64,000 bases of DNA from a virus. The stretch covers positions 222,786 through 286,785 of the IMG/VR virus record IMGVR_UViG_3300031787_000001; one strand, written 5' to 3'. The stretch's first letter is position 1. Each line of letters opens with the position of its first letter. The position numbers and the translations under genes are program-made. Positions 15,176-23,169 of this stretch are shown in pieces. Below the pieces are notes generated by a model that had not been told where the DNA came from, ran no database searches, and was given only the letters and a program-made list of their open reading frames with translations.

Positions 15176-16254
15176 TTTTCTTCCTCTTCTTCTATTAATT
15201 TAGACTGTGGTATATTTTCATTTTGAACTTGTTCTTCAATTTTTTGTTCTTCTCTATCTATAAAATTATTTTCATTTGATTCAGATTCTATTTCTTCTAC
15301 TTGATCAATATTTTTATTTTCTTGGAAAATATTTTCCTCTTTTGATTCTATAGTGGAAAATTCTTCACTTTCAGAACGTTCAGTGGGCTCTATAGTGGAA
15401 TAATTTTGTTCTTCTTTTTTTGTGCTTTGATGAATTAAATCACCATCACTAATATCTTCACGTTCATGTTCGTGCACATATTCATTATTTGAGTTATTTT
15501 TTATTTCATTTTTTAATGAATCACCTTCACTTTCATCTTTTGAATTCTTTATTCTTTTTTTATCATTTACAATTTCATTGTCTGTTTTTTCAGTTTTTTT
15601 ATTGTCGCCATCAGAATTATTTATTTTATTTTCTTTACTTTTTTTTGTTATAAATTCTTCAATTTTTTGTAGTTCTTCTTCTGTTGGTGTGTATTTTTCA
15701 CTTAATTCCTTTTCCGCTTCGATAATAGCCGCCTCCCTACTTATTTTTTCTATATCAACAACAGGTTCAAGTGTCTGTGTTTTTTTTCTATCTTCTTCAG
15801 TAAATTTAACTAACATATGAAGAAACGATAACGAAATGATGGGAAGCATACCTCCAGCAAAAAACGCCAAAAATCTTTTATGACCAACTAGATCGGTGTT
15901 ATCTACACCCATAAACTCAACCATTGGGGAGACGAGTTCTATCCAATCTTTAAAAGATTTACTATCTATATCAATAAAGGAATAGGCAAAATAAATATTA
16001 CCAATAAATTGTACTAATGTAACTAACCCGAATGGGAAATATACTTTTTTACCCATATCAGCAGAAATGGCTGCAAGTGTAGATAACGCAGCAATTTCAA
16101 TACCTATTGAAAGATATATTGCCCAACTAACCGGATTAGATATTCCGTACCATTTAGTTACGTGTGAAATTGAAACTAACGCAACTGTGAAAATTGGTAC
16201 CAAAAAGGCACCAATGATCAAAAGTTTATAATTTTTACTTATCCAATTCTTCAT
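15166..16254 (-). CDS. Four-helix membrane protein with long charged cytoplasmic tail
   Basis: 362 residues as read to the first stop. Four hydrophobic segments lie at about 10-30 (LLIIGAFLVPIFTVALVSI), 41-63 (SWAIYLSIGIEIAALSTLAA), 71-93 (VYFPFGLVTLVQFIGNIYFAY) and 130-150 (FLAFFAGGMLPIISLSFLHML). From residue about 155 onwards the chain is a highly charged Glu/Lys/Asn/Ser tail without predicted fold. The frame ends inside AAA AAA AAT TAG within an A10 run, and the -1 frame continues with the same composition to 14714. Membrane topology with a long intracellular tail suggests a host-membrane remodelling or exclusion protein. No enzyme motif; family not recognised. Confidence 0.8.
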   Translation of the reverse strand: MKNWISKNYKLLIIGAFLVPIFTVALVSISHVTKWYGISNPVSWAIYLSIGIEIAALSTLAAISADMGKKVYFPFGLVTLVQFIGNIYFAYSFIDIDSKSFKDWIELVSPMVEFMGVDNTDLVGHKRFLAFFAGGMLPIISLSFLHMLVKFTEEDRKKTQTLEPVVDIEKISREAAIIEAEKELSEKYTPTEEELQKIEEFITKKSKENKINNSDGDNKKTEKTDNEIVNDKKRIKNSKDESEGDSLKNEIKNNSNNEYVHEHEREDISDGDLIHQSTKKEEQNYSTIEPTERSESEEFSTIESKEENIFQENKNIDQVEEIESESNENNFIDREEQKIEEQVQNENIPQSKLIEEEEEKKN

Positions 16255-16258
16255 AATA

Positions 16259-16546
16259 TTATTTTAATTTACCTTCAAGAGTTGTGATTTCCTGATCAAT
16301 TTGTGTTTGTCTATTAACGTCCAAAATTTTACGATCAGTTGATTGTATCATTCTCTTTTCAGATTTAAGACCTTCGATTTGTAATCTTAAATCCAACTCC
16401 TTTTTATTGTAAGTAGAATCTTTTAGTTCTTTCATTTCTTTTCTGATTTTACTAATCTCTCTACTATCACCACAACTTTTAAAGAATGATAATAACATAA
16501 TCACAAATACAATAATTGTAAATTTTTCTTCGATAAACTTTTTCAT
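16259..16546 (-). CDS. Membrane-anchored coiled-coil protein
   Basis: 95 residues. The N-terminal hydrophobic segment (FTIIVFVIMLLSFFKSC) is followed by a long charged helix (REISKIRKEMKELKD ... LDLRLQIEGLKSEKRM ... IDQEITTLEGKLK) with coiled-coil heptads. The cysteine after the helix could be a lipidation site, but the flanking residues fit a lipobox poorly, so a simple signal anchor is more likely. A membrane anchor plus periplasmic coiled coil is the architecture of inner-membrane spanins (Rz-like). The next upstream genes include another envelope protein (17439-18068), so an envelope role is plausible but unproven. Confidence 0.7.
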   Translation of the reverse strand: MKKFIEEKFTIIVFVIMLLSFFKSCGDSREISKIRKEMKELKDSTYNKKELDLRLQIEGLKSEKRMIQSTDRKILDVNRQTQIDQEITTLEGKLK

Positions 16547-16556
16547 ATTTTTTTAT

Positions 16557-17372
16557 TTATAAATAGTTAAATAGAGAATAACTCTCATTTCTTAATTTTT
16601 TTATTGCTTTATCTCTTAGTTGTCTTATTCTTTCTTTTGTACATCCGAATTGTTCTCCCAAGTCATCCAAATTAGATTCGACACCGGTTAAACCATAATA
16701 TCTTTCGATTATTGTTTTTTCTCTATCATCTAAAACACTTAACATCAATGAAACCTTTTTTTTGATTTCTTCTTTTGTGTTTAAAGAATTTTCAGGATTA
16801 TCGGCATTTTTATTTGGTACAATATCAATTATTTGGTCGCCGTCTTCATTTATCTCACTGTTCAAACTAATACAATAAGGTATACTAACATCAATAAAGT
16901 TATCGTTATTTTTGACCAAAAACATATCTTCGTCGTGTTCTACGTTTTTTTTCTGTTTCTGTGTTTCTTGAATAACATTTGATGGAATACGTATAGTTCT
17001 TGAATTTTCATTTAACGACGCTAAAATAGATTGTTTAACCCACCAAACAGCATAAGATATGAATTTAAATCCACTTGTTGGGTCGAACCTTTCTGCTGCT
17101 TTTATTAAACCTATATTACCTTCTGAAATTAAATCAAGTAATTCCAATCCTTGATTTTGATACATTTTAGCAACGGAAATAACAAATCTAAGATTACCTA
17201 CAACCAACTCATTTAATAATTTTCCTCTTTCGTTTTTAGATAAGTTTTTGTCTTTTAAAGTTTCGAAGATTTCTTCTTGTCTTTCATGACTGATTACAGG
17301 AATCTTTTTAAGGTCTTTAATGTAGGATTGTAATTCTTCCGTGTTCGGTGCAATCGACTTTTTTAGTTGCAT
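16557..17372 (-). CDS. Sigma-70 family RNA polymerase sigma factor
   Basis: 271 residues with the main sigma-70 regions. Region 1.2 lies near residues 10-35. Region 2 spans about 52-130 (LNELVVGNLRFVISVAKMYQ, LDLISEGNIGLIKAAERFDP, FKFISYAVWWVKQSI, TIRIPSNV), including the core-binding 'DLI.EGN.GLi.A...FD' and the -10 recognition 'Y..WWV.qsI'. Region 4 spans about 203-262 (LDDREKTIIERYYGL, LDDLGEQFGCTKERIRQLRDKA). It would direct host core RNA polymerase to phage promoters, taking the role gp55 has in T4, but with a normal bacterial architecture including the -35-reading region 4. Its targets may be the TATTTATA boxes seen here; this is inference. Confidence 0.95.
   Translation of the reverse strand: MQLKKSIAPNTEELQSYIKDLKKIPVISHERQEEIFETLKDKNLSKNERGKLLNELVVGNLRFVISVAKMYQNQGLELLDLISEGNIGLIKAAERFDPTSGFKFISYAVWWVKQSILASLNENSRTIRIPSNVIQETQKQKKNVEHDEDMFLVKNNDNFIDVSIPYCISLNSEINEDGDQIIDIVPNKNADNPENSLNTKEEIKKKVSLMLSVLDDREKTIIERYYGLTGVESNLDDLGEQFGCTKERIRQLRDKAIKKLRNESYSLFNYL
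16558..16565 (-). promoter_or_regulatory. TATTTATA box 11 nt upstream of the coiled-coil gene
   Basis: Coding-strand CTATTTATAAAT overlaps the end of the sigma factor gene and precedes the ATG at 16546 by 11 bases. Confidence 0.35.
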
Positions 17373-17438
17373 AGTAATGGTATACGTTTTACGTTATAAA
17401 ATATAAACAAAAAAAATGAAAATGGGAAATTATTTCAG

Positions 17439-18068
17439 TTATTTTTTTAACTTAATCTTCCAATAAATTCCCGCCTGTATAGATGTGGTAAAGTTATTAT
17501 TTAACCCGATACCCAAACTATACATGTGATCTGTTTTGGTTTTCAACACTAAGGTAGGTCCAAAATAATTAAAACCAACTCTTCTATCTGCCCCGATCTG
17601 ACCACCAACATAAAGTTGAGGTTTTGGTAACTCTTTTACAATGATACTATCACGTACATGAACCTGATTTATGTTAGACTTAAAAGTCCTAGAAACAATT
17701 TTATTTTTCTGTATTGTATCAGTAATTTGAACTGTTCCCAAACTATCTTCAAGTTTAATAGTATCTTTATAAATGTATTTAGCGAAGTAATCTTTTAAAA
17801 TTTCTCCAGTATCAACATTACTAGGTACGTCAACATAAATTGGTTTTTCAACATATATTGTTTCACCTTGTTTATATATTGTCTGTGTTTTTGTTATATA
17901 CTGTGTGTCCCTTATTCTTTTAATGACCTCATACTTTTTACCATCTACTTTTATTATTTCACCGGGTTTTGGTTGAGGTTTGGGTGTACACATCTTCAAC
18001 AATAATATAACAATAATTAAAACCGCAATTAGTAATGTCTTAAAATCTAATTTTAATAAATTTCTCAT
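17439..18068 (-). CDS. Envelope protein with N-terminal anchor, DUF6808-like
   Basis: 209 residues. An N-terminal hydrophobic segment (LLIAVLIIVILLLKMC) is followed by a Pro/Lys linker, an extended region with DTQYITKTQTIYKQGETIYV and VDTGEILKDYFAKYIYKDTI, and a C-terminal part of alternating strands (LYVGGQIGADRRVGFNYFG, HMYSLGIGLNNNFTTSIQAGIYWKIK) resembling outer-membrane beta-hairpins. The 'VDT..IL.DYFAK..Y.DTI' stretch resembles DUF6808 proteins of Bacteroidota phages, as I recall them. An inner-membrane (or lipid) anchor joined by a periplasmic linker to a membrane-active C-terminus would suit an envelope-spanning lysis protein. A TATTTATA box lies 7 bases upstream. Confidence 0.65.
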   Translation of the reverse strand: MRNLLKLDFKTLLIAVLIIVILLLKMCTPKPQPKPGEIIKVDGKKYEVIKRIRDTQYITKTQTIYKQGETIYVEKPIYVDVPSNVDTGEILKDYFAKYIYKDTIKLEDSLGTVQITDTIQKNKIVSRTFKSNINQVHVRDSIIVKELPKPQLYVGGQIGADRRVGFNYFGPTLVLKTKTDHMYSLGIGLNNNFTTSIQAGIYWKIKLKK

Positions 18069-18075
18069 GTTTTTT

Positions 18076-18083
18076 TATAAATA
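18076..18083 (-). promoter_or_regulatory. TATTTATA box 7 nt upstream of the envelope protein
   Basis: Coding-strand GTATTTATTTATAAAAAAAC precedes the ATG at 18068, in the gap after ClpP. Two overlapping TATTTAT units are present. Confidence 0.35.
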
Positions 18084-18103
18084 AATACACAAAAATGAGA
18101 TTT

Positions 18104-18778
18104 TTACTTTTTCTTTTTGACGATTTCATCAATGATACCATACTCCAAAGCCTCTTCTGAAGACAACCACAAATCCCTTATTGTGTCAGTTTTTATCTGA
18201 TCTGCAGTCTTTCCACAATATTCCCCAAGTAATTCAAACAATTTATCATTTAATCTCTTCCATTGTTTCATGTCTATCTCAGCATCTTGAATATTACCTC
18301 TGAAACCACCACTAGATTGGTGTAACATTGTTTCGGAGTTCTCCAAAGAACCTCTTTTCCCTTTGGTTCCCGCCCCTAATAATACTGACCCCATTGATGC
18401 GGCCATTCCCGTATTAATAGTTCTAATGTCGGACTTAATATAATTCATAACATCAACCATTGATAACCCAGATTTAACACTACCACCTGGACTATCAATA
18501 TGCATGGTTATGTCATTATAATCTATACTATCCAAAAACATAAGTTGTGCTTGGACAATTGTGGACATGTGATCATTTACCTCACCAGCAACCCATATGA
18601 TACGTTCCATCATTAATCTTGAAAAGACATCCATTGCGGTAACATTCATTTGTCTTTCCTCGAGAATGTAGGGGGTTAAACTATTTTCTATTCTTTTGTT
18701 ATAGTAGTCCATTTTTAATGAACCGATACCGTGATCTTTGGCAAATAAACCGAAATTTTTTAAGTCTTTTGGTGTCAT
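18104..18778 (-). CDS. clpP: ClpP-family serine protease
   Basis: 224 residues. The catalytic triad can be placed at Ser128 in GMAASMGS, His153 in MLHQSSGG and Asp202 in RDLWLSSEEALEYGIID. The Ser-His and His-Asp spacings of 25 and 49 residues equal those of E. coli ClpP. The oxyanion/substrate strand IDSPGGSVKSGLSM is intact. ClpP forms tetradecameric chambers fed by Clp ATPases. In phages, ClpP-fold enzymes often serve as prohead proteases or process virion proteins, but head genes are not adjacent here, so host proteolysis or regulation is equally possible. No ClpX/ClpA is encoded in the window. Confidence 0.93.
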   Translation of the reverse strand: MTPKDLKNFGLFAKDHGIGSLKMDYYNKRIENSLTPYILEERQMNVTAMDVFSRLMMERIIWVAGEVNDHMSTIVQAQLMFLDSIDYNDITMHIDSPGGSVKSGLSMVDVMNYIKSDIRTINTGMAASMGSVLLGAGTKGKRGSLENSETMLHQSSGGFRGNIQDAEIDMKQWKRLNDKLFELLGEYCGKTADQIKTDTIRDLWLSSEEALEYGIIDEIVKKKK

Positions 18779-18827
18779 ATTTTATTTTTTTCAAAATTAA
18801 GTAATAATGTCTAGTATACAAAAAATG

Positions 18828-21164
18828 TTAAGAAATTTTTGTTGTTATGTAATCTATGGAAGAAATGTTTTCATCTTTTTTAATCATAATGATGTTATCG
18901 GACCAATTTCTAATCAATGGGTTATGTGAGATAACAAATATGTGTTCAAAATAATTTTTAATCTTCTTAAAAAATTCACCAACCATTTCTAAATTATCGT
19001 CAGCAATTTTACCAAATACTTCATCCATCACAACAATATTTGGTTTAGGTAAAGACGATACCTTTGTAAGAACACTCCTAATTGCAAGTGATGATATTGT
19101 TTTTTCGTAACCAGATCCACTTGATAGAGGTTTAACGACTCTTGTTTCATTATCGATCATTAGGAATTCTAACTCGTTTTTATCGTTAATATTCAACTCC
19201 AAAGTAAAGTAACAACTATCTGACAATAACCTATGTAATTCCTGATTCAATAATGGTATCATATTTTTTATGATAACTTTTGATATACCGTTTTTACCAT
19301 ATATTGTTAAGTAAGTTTTAAAGACAGATATCAATTCTTCTTCTGATTTAATTTTTTTAATTAAATCATCATTAATTGTTATCTTCTCTTCTAAATTCTT
19401 AATGTTGTTTCCATGTCTTTCAATACTTGTGGTGATTTGTCTTATTTCACCATTAGTACTTTCGATCTGAGTTCTCAAATTAATAATTTCAGAATCTATT
19501 TTTTTATTTTCCTCAAGTTTACTTTTATTGCTTTCGTATACTTCTAATTTTTTTTCTTTTGAATCTATTTCTAATTGTTTCTGTTCACACTCTAATTCGT
19601 ATTTGGCCCTACGAAGTTTATTTTTCTCATATTCATCATACTCCGTTTTTAAATTATTAAAAACAGATTCAGATTCCTTCAACCCATTTAACTTTTCTTC
19701 TGATTTTTTAAGTTCATCTTTTAACTCATTAATCTTTTTCCTTAAATTTTCAATTTCCTCGGTATGGTCAACATCTTCAAGGGGTCTACTACATGTTGGA
19801 CATATAGTTCCTTCTTCAAATTGTTTAATTAATTTTTCATCTTTATCAATTGTACCACCATCTAATTTAATCTTAACGATTAAATCATTTATTTCTCTTT
19901 TTAATGTTTCATGTTCATCTTCAAGGTAATATTCTGATGGTTCTTTAACATTGACTTCGTCAGCAAGTTTCTGTGTGTTTTGTTTTTTTAATTTTAATTC
20001 TGAAATTTCTTTAACTAAAGTATCGGGATTTATTTTAATTAATTCTTGATCAACATCATTGTTTCTTCTTTTAAGAACCTCTTCTTTTTGATCGTCTAAT
20101 TTTTTTAATTTCTTATTAGTATTTTTAAGATCCTTTTCCAGTTTATCGATTTCGGAATTTGAAGAGTCAATTTCCTCACGATTTTTTTTATTCTTATCTT
20201 CTAAATCAACGATATTGTTTGTATTTGATATTAATTTTTTAGACCAATCATTATAAATGTTTTTACATATTTCTTCTTTATGTTTTAAACTTTCAAGACC
20301 TAAAAATTTTGTAAGTATTTGTCCTCTTGCAGTTGGTTTGGATTCAATCAACTCTTCTAAGTTGTTGCCGGTTGTTAATATTGTAGAAAGGAAGTCCTCT
20401 TCAGTACCGATTGCCGAAGTTATAATAATTTCAGTTTCTCTTCTTTGTTCACCAGATAAATTGATAATACTGCCATCCTTTTCTATTTTAGAAAATTCCA
20501 AATCATTTTTTACTGTATATTCACCTGATTTACTTTTCTTTCTTGAAACAATTCTAGAAATTATATAATCTTCTCCGTCAATAGATACGTAACCTTTAAC
20601 ATTAACTTCATCAACATCAGTGAATTTATTAAAAATTTCTATATTTGTTTTTGTTTTCGTTGTTGAATTAAAAAATAAGAACATCAATAAGTCAACTGTT
20701 GATGTGGTTTTACCACCAAAGTTTCTCGGTGTAGATTCAATAACAGTAATACCATCAAGATTGTCGAAATCAATAACATTGTCTTGTCCAAAAGATAGAA
20801 AATTTGAAAATTCCAATTTCTTTATATGCCATTTATTATACCTAACTCTGTTTTGATTTAATTTATCAATTTCACCATTAACGCGATCATCTAATCTATT
20901 TATCATCTCCCACTTAATATCTATTTTATTATCTTGAATAAAATCTTTAATTAAGTTTTTTTGATTTTGATAATCCAAAATACTGTCACTAACATCTAGT
21001 GATTTCAATTTTGTTTTTGAATTATTAGACAGTATCTTAGTTACGATCTTTACGTTTGTTGAGTTGTATTTTTTTTCAAAATACGACTTGACTCTCTTTA
21101 TTCTTTCTTGTGTTAAGTTTTCGGGTGTATCCTCCCATTCAACCTTTATAAAAGGGTTATTCAT
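18828..21164 (-). CDS. SbcC/Rad50-like recombination nuclease subunit (gp46-like)
   Basis: About 778 residues from the ATG at 21164. An N-terminal extension of about 110 residues precedes the ABC-type ATPase. In the numbering from the TTG one codon earlier, the P-loop is NFGGKTT (149-155), a coiled coil spans about 300-610, and the zinc hook CPTC lies at 456-459. The signature LSSGSGYEK is at 681-689 and Walker B IVVMDEV at 711-717. With the gp47-like partner (22351-23169) it forms the complex that resects DNA ends for UvsX-dependent recombination and degrades host DNA in T4. The P-loop lacks the usual first glycine (N-F-G-G-K), which is odd but retains Lys-Thr. Confidence 0.92.
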   Translation of the reverse strand: MNNPFIKVEWEDTPENLTQERIKRVKSYFEKKYNSTNVKIVTKILSNNSKTKLKSLDVSDSILDYQNQKNLIKDFIQDNKIDIKWEMINRLDDRVNGEIDKLNQNRVRYNKWHIKKLEFSNFLSFGQDNVIDFDNLDGITVIESTPRNFGGKTTSTVDLLMFLFFNSTTKTKTNIEIFNKFTDVDEVNVKGYVSIDGEDYIISRIVSRKKSKSGEYTVKNDLEFSKIEKDGSIINLSGEQRRETEIIITSAIGTEEDFLSTILTTGNNLEELIESKPTARGQILTKFLGLESLKHKEEICKNIYNDWSKKLISNTNNIVDLEDKNKKNREEIDSSNSEIDKLEKDLKNTNKKLKKLDDQKEEVLKRRNNDVDQELIKINPDTLVKEISELKLKKQNTQKLADEVNVKEPSEYYLEDEHETLKREINDLIVKIKLDGGTIDKDEKLIKQFEEGTICPTCSRPLEDVDHTEEIENLRKKINELKDELKKSEEKLNGLKESESVFNNLKTEYDEYEKNKLRRAKYELECEQKQLEIDSKEKKLEVYESNKSKLEENKKIDSEIINLRTQIESTNGEIRQITTSIERHGNNIKNLEEKITINDDLIKKIKSEEELISVFKTYLTIYGKNGISKVIIKNMIPLLNQELHRLLSDSCYFTLELNINDKNELEFLMIDNETRVVKPLSSGSGYEKTISSLAIRSVLTKVSSLPKPNIVVMDEVFGKIADDNLEMVGEFFKKIKNYFEHIFVISHNPLIRNWSDNIIMIKKDENISSIDYITTKIS

Positions 21165-21216
21165 CAATAAATTGTTATTAATTCAAAAATAGTAATATTA
21201 TAAGTCTTTCTAAAAA

Positions 21217-21729
21217 CTAGTTTTCAACAATATTTAAAACAAACTTACCATCAATCAAATCATATGTTTCCACGTCTTCCCTTCTAAAACTCATCCAATC
21301 TTCCAATAAATTAGTGTTACTTGGGACAAAACTAGTTATTAACAATTTTTTATTATCTCTTACGGTTTCGGGTCTAATTAATATAAATTGTGTAAAATCC
21401 TTATTTGTTCTGATAAATATGTTTTTTTCTGCTCTCGGATTTAGTTTACCTTTATGTTCATCCAACCAGTATTTGTGTTTTCTTATTGGTATGTTTATTG
21501 TTCTAAATCCTTGACCACTTATTAACGAATAGGAATCGTTATTCCAAAAATTATTTTCCCACTTACCATGTTCTACCTCAATCCCAAAATTAGGATCGTC
21601 GTCACATATTAAATCAATTTTATTATGTTCAGGATTTATGTGTACATTTATGTTAAATGTATCCTTCATCATTTTGATGACAAAATTTTTAACTAAACTG
21701 TCATCCAAACTTTTTTTAGTGAATCCCAT
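21217..21729 (-). CDS. Hypothetical protein, possible PD-(D/E)xK-type fold
   Basis: 170 residues, soluble. NKIDLICDDDPNFGIEVEHGKW (about 40-61) places an Asp-rich strand before an E-x-E strand and a lysine. That loosely resembles the D...(D/E)xK core of restriction-like nucleases (D-x(n)-EVEhgK). A conserved-looking aromatic patch follows (NNFWNNDSYSLISGQGFRTI), and the C-terminal half is beta-rich. The gene lies among recombination nucleases, just downstream of a membrane gene and upstream of gp46. The nuclease idea is a weak inference from the motif and context; the alternative is a structural or regulatory protein. Confidence 0.55.
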   Translation of the reverse strand: MGFTKKSLDDSLVKNFVIKMMKDTFNINVHINPEHNKIDLICDDDPNFGIEVEHGKWENNFWNNDSYSLISGQGFRTINIPIRKHKYWLDEHKGKLNPRAEKNIFIRTNKDFTQFILIRPETVRDNKKLLITSFVPSNTNLLEDWMSFRREDVETYDLIDGKFVLNIVEN

Positions 21730-21733
21730 CTTA

Positions 21734-22045
21734 TCATTTTGGTCTATTCTCTTCGTAGTATTCTACGATTGAGTTTATAGCCCAAACGGCTCCTGCGGTA
21801 AACATACCGTCAAAAAATATTGATGGTATCCAATGAATTTCAAATAATCTGGTTGTTAGTCCACCTAAACAAAATGACAAGAAAAACCCGACCCATGTTG
21901 ATGTACATAGAGTACAACTAATTAAGTCACCAAAAAAAACAGAATTTCTTTTAATAAATTCTCTTGTAGATTCAAAAATGGATCCCCATACCAATATTGA
22001 TGTCATTCCATATGCCATAAAAATCCAAAAAATTAAATACATCAT
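21734..22045 (-). CDS. DUF1360-like small membrane protein
   Basis: 103 residues. N-terminal helix (LIFWIFMAYGMTSILVWGSI), then FESTREFIKRNSVFFGDLISCTLCTSTWVGFFLSF, a pattern seen in DUF1360 proteins ('i..Gs.f.....r........l..C..C...W.g'), and a third helix (FFDGMFTAGAVWAINSIVEY). The CxxC pair at about 45-48 lies at the end of a membrane helix. Members are frequent in phages and bacteria and are of unknown function. The gene is followed after four bases by 21217-21729. Confidence 0.7.
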   Translation of the reverse strand: MMYLIFWIFMAYGMTSILVWGSIFESTREFIKRNSVFFGDLISCTLCTSTWVGFFLSFCLGGLTTRLFEIHWIPSIFFDGMFTAGAVWAINSIVEYYEENRPK

Positions 22046-22112
22046 AAATTATAATTTTTTTAATCAATAAATTATACACAAAAAAAACGATAAAAAAAAG
22101 AATATTGCCGGA

Positions 22113-22382
22113 TTATTCGTCATATAAATCTTTAACTTCTTTTTTTATTATTATTGGTTCCACACTTTTTGGTTCGGATGTTAATACTGGTTCGGATGTT
22201 AATACTGGTTTAGTAGTCAATTCTTTATTTAGATGAATTGATTTAGGTAACTCACCGTATTTAACAATTGTAAAACCTTTTTCGAAAACTTGTTTCGCGA
22301 ATTTCACCACATCATTAATATTATTCAATTTACAATATTGAATGAATTCATCATCCAATATTAACGTGTTCTTCGGTTTCAT
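22113..22382 (-). CDS. Small hypothetical protein with VLTSEP repeats
   Basis: 89 residues from the ATG at 22382; an earlier TTG start is unlikely. The N-terminal half is a compact helical domain (TLILDDEFIQYCKLNNINDV, VKFAKQVFEKGFTIVKYG). The second half is a low-complexity linker with KPVLTSEPVLTSEPKSVEP, from a near-perfect 18-bp tandem repeat at 22171-22206, ending in a basic-acidic tail. The start overlaps the gp47-like gene by 32 bases, implying coupling with recombination genes. Function unknown; related 'LDDEFIxYC' proteins occur in other T4-like phages by my recollection. Confidence 0.65.
   Translation of the reverse strand: MKPKNTLILDDEFIQYCKLNNINDVVKFAKQVFEKGFTIVKYGELPKSIHLNKELTTKPVLTSEPVLTSEPKSVEPIIIKKEVKDLYDE
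22171..22210. repeat. 18-bp tandem repeat within a coding region
   Basis: GGTTCGGATGTTAATACT occurs twice in direct succession, then begins a third time (GGTT). In frame it encodes the VLTSEP repeat of the 22113-22382 protein. Copy number could vary by slippage. Confidence 0.75.
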
Positions 22383-23169
22383 TTTCAATATCTTTAATGT
22401 CTTTTATTTTAAAGTGTAGAAATGGTTGTTCATTTGGTAGATCAAAAAATTCATAATTATCTTCTTCTACATCATATACACCATACCCATGATGTTTCAC
22501 TGTTTCACCAAAATTTTGTTGTATTAAACTACCAACCATTATTGCCTTACCACCATTAGGTAATTTGAATTGTTGTCTTTTATGTATATCTCCACATAGT
22601 AATAAATCAAGATCAACAAAATTTAATCTGTCATATGCATCTTCAAATTCAAACCCCAAATCTGTTGATAACCCCTGTATTGGTCCGTGAAATAAACCAA
22701 CATAAAAATGATCCTTTTCTTTTGTGAATACAGGTCTTTGATTATGTTGATACAAAGAATATACGATCCAACTAACATTATCATCAACGTATTCACCACT
22801 ATCTTTATAATATGTAATCCATTCATTTTTTAATAATTCAACAACCGGTGATATACTATCTAATCGTTGAACGTTGTTTTCCAAGAAGTCGTGGTTGCCG
22901 GGTATAATAACAACTTTACCAAATTTAGTTAATTCATTTAAAAACCAACTCGTTAACATTAATTGTTCATTTGATATGTTAATCTTTTGATGTGCAATAT
23001 CTCCCGTGATAACTATTCTTATATCAGAAGGTCCAATATTATCATCATACCAATCAACAACTTTTTTAGCAAGTTCATCTATCAATATTTCAAATTGTCT
23101 TTTATATAGATCATGTAATTGAAATGTTCTGATATGTAAATCAGAAATATGTATAATCTTCTTTATCAT
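22351..23169 (-). CDS. SbcD/Mre11-like nuclease subunit (gp47-like)
   Basis: 272 residues with all metallophosphoesterase motifs in order: HISDLHIR (7-14), GDIAH (56-60), GNHD (91-94), FHG (160-162) and GDIHKRQ (193-199). These bind two metal ions and cleave phosphodiester bonds. Partnered with the gp46-like ATPase it resects double-strand ends during recombination-dependent replication and degrades host DNA in T4. It overlaps the RecB-like nuclease gene by four bases (ATGA-type coupling). A short C-terminal region (FFDLPNEQPFLHFKIKDI) corresponds to the capping/partner-binding part. Confidence 0.93.
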   Translation of the reverse strand: MIKKIIHISDLHIRTFQLHDLYKRQFEILIDELAKKVVDWYDDNIGPSDIRIVITGDIAHQKINISNEQLMLTSWFLNELTKFGKVVIIPGNHDFLENNVQRLDSISPVVELLKNEWITYYKDSGEYVDDNVSWIVYSLYQHNQRPVFTKEKDHFYVGLFHGPIQGLSTDLGFEFEDAYDRLNFVDLDLLLCGDIHKRQQFKLPNGGKAIMVGSLIQQNFGETVKHHGYGVYDVEEDNYEFFDLPNEQPFLHFKIKDIKDIENETEEHVNIG

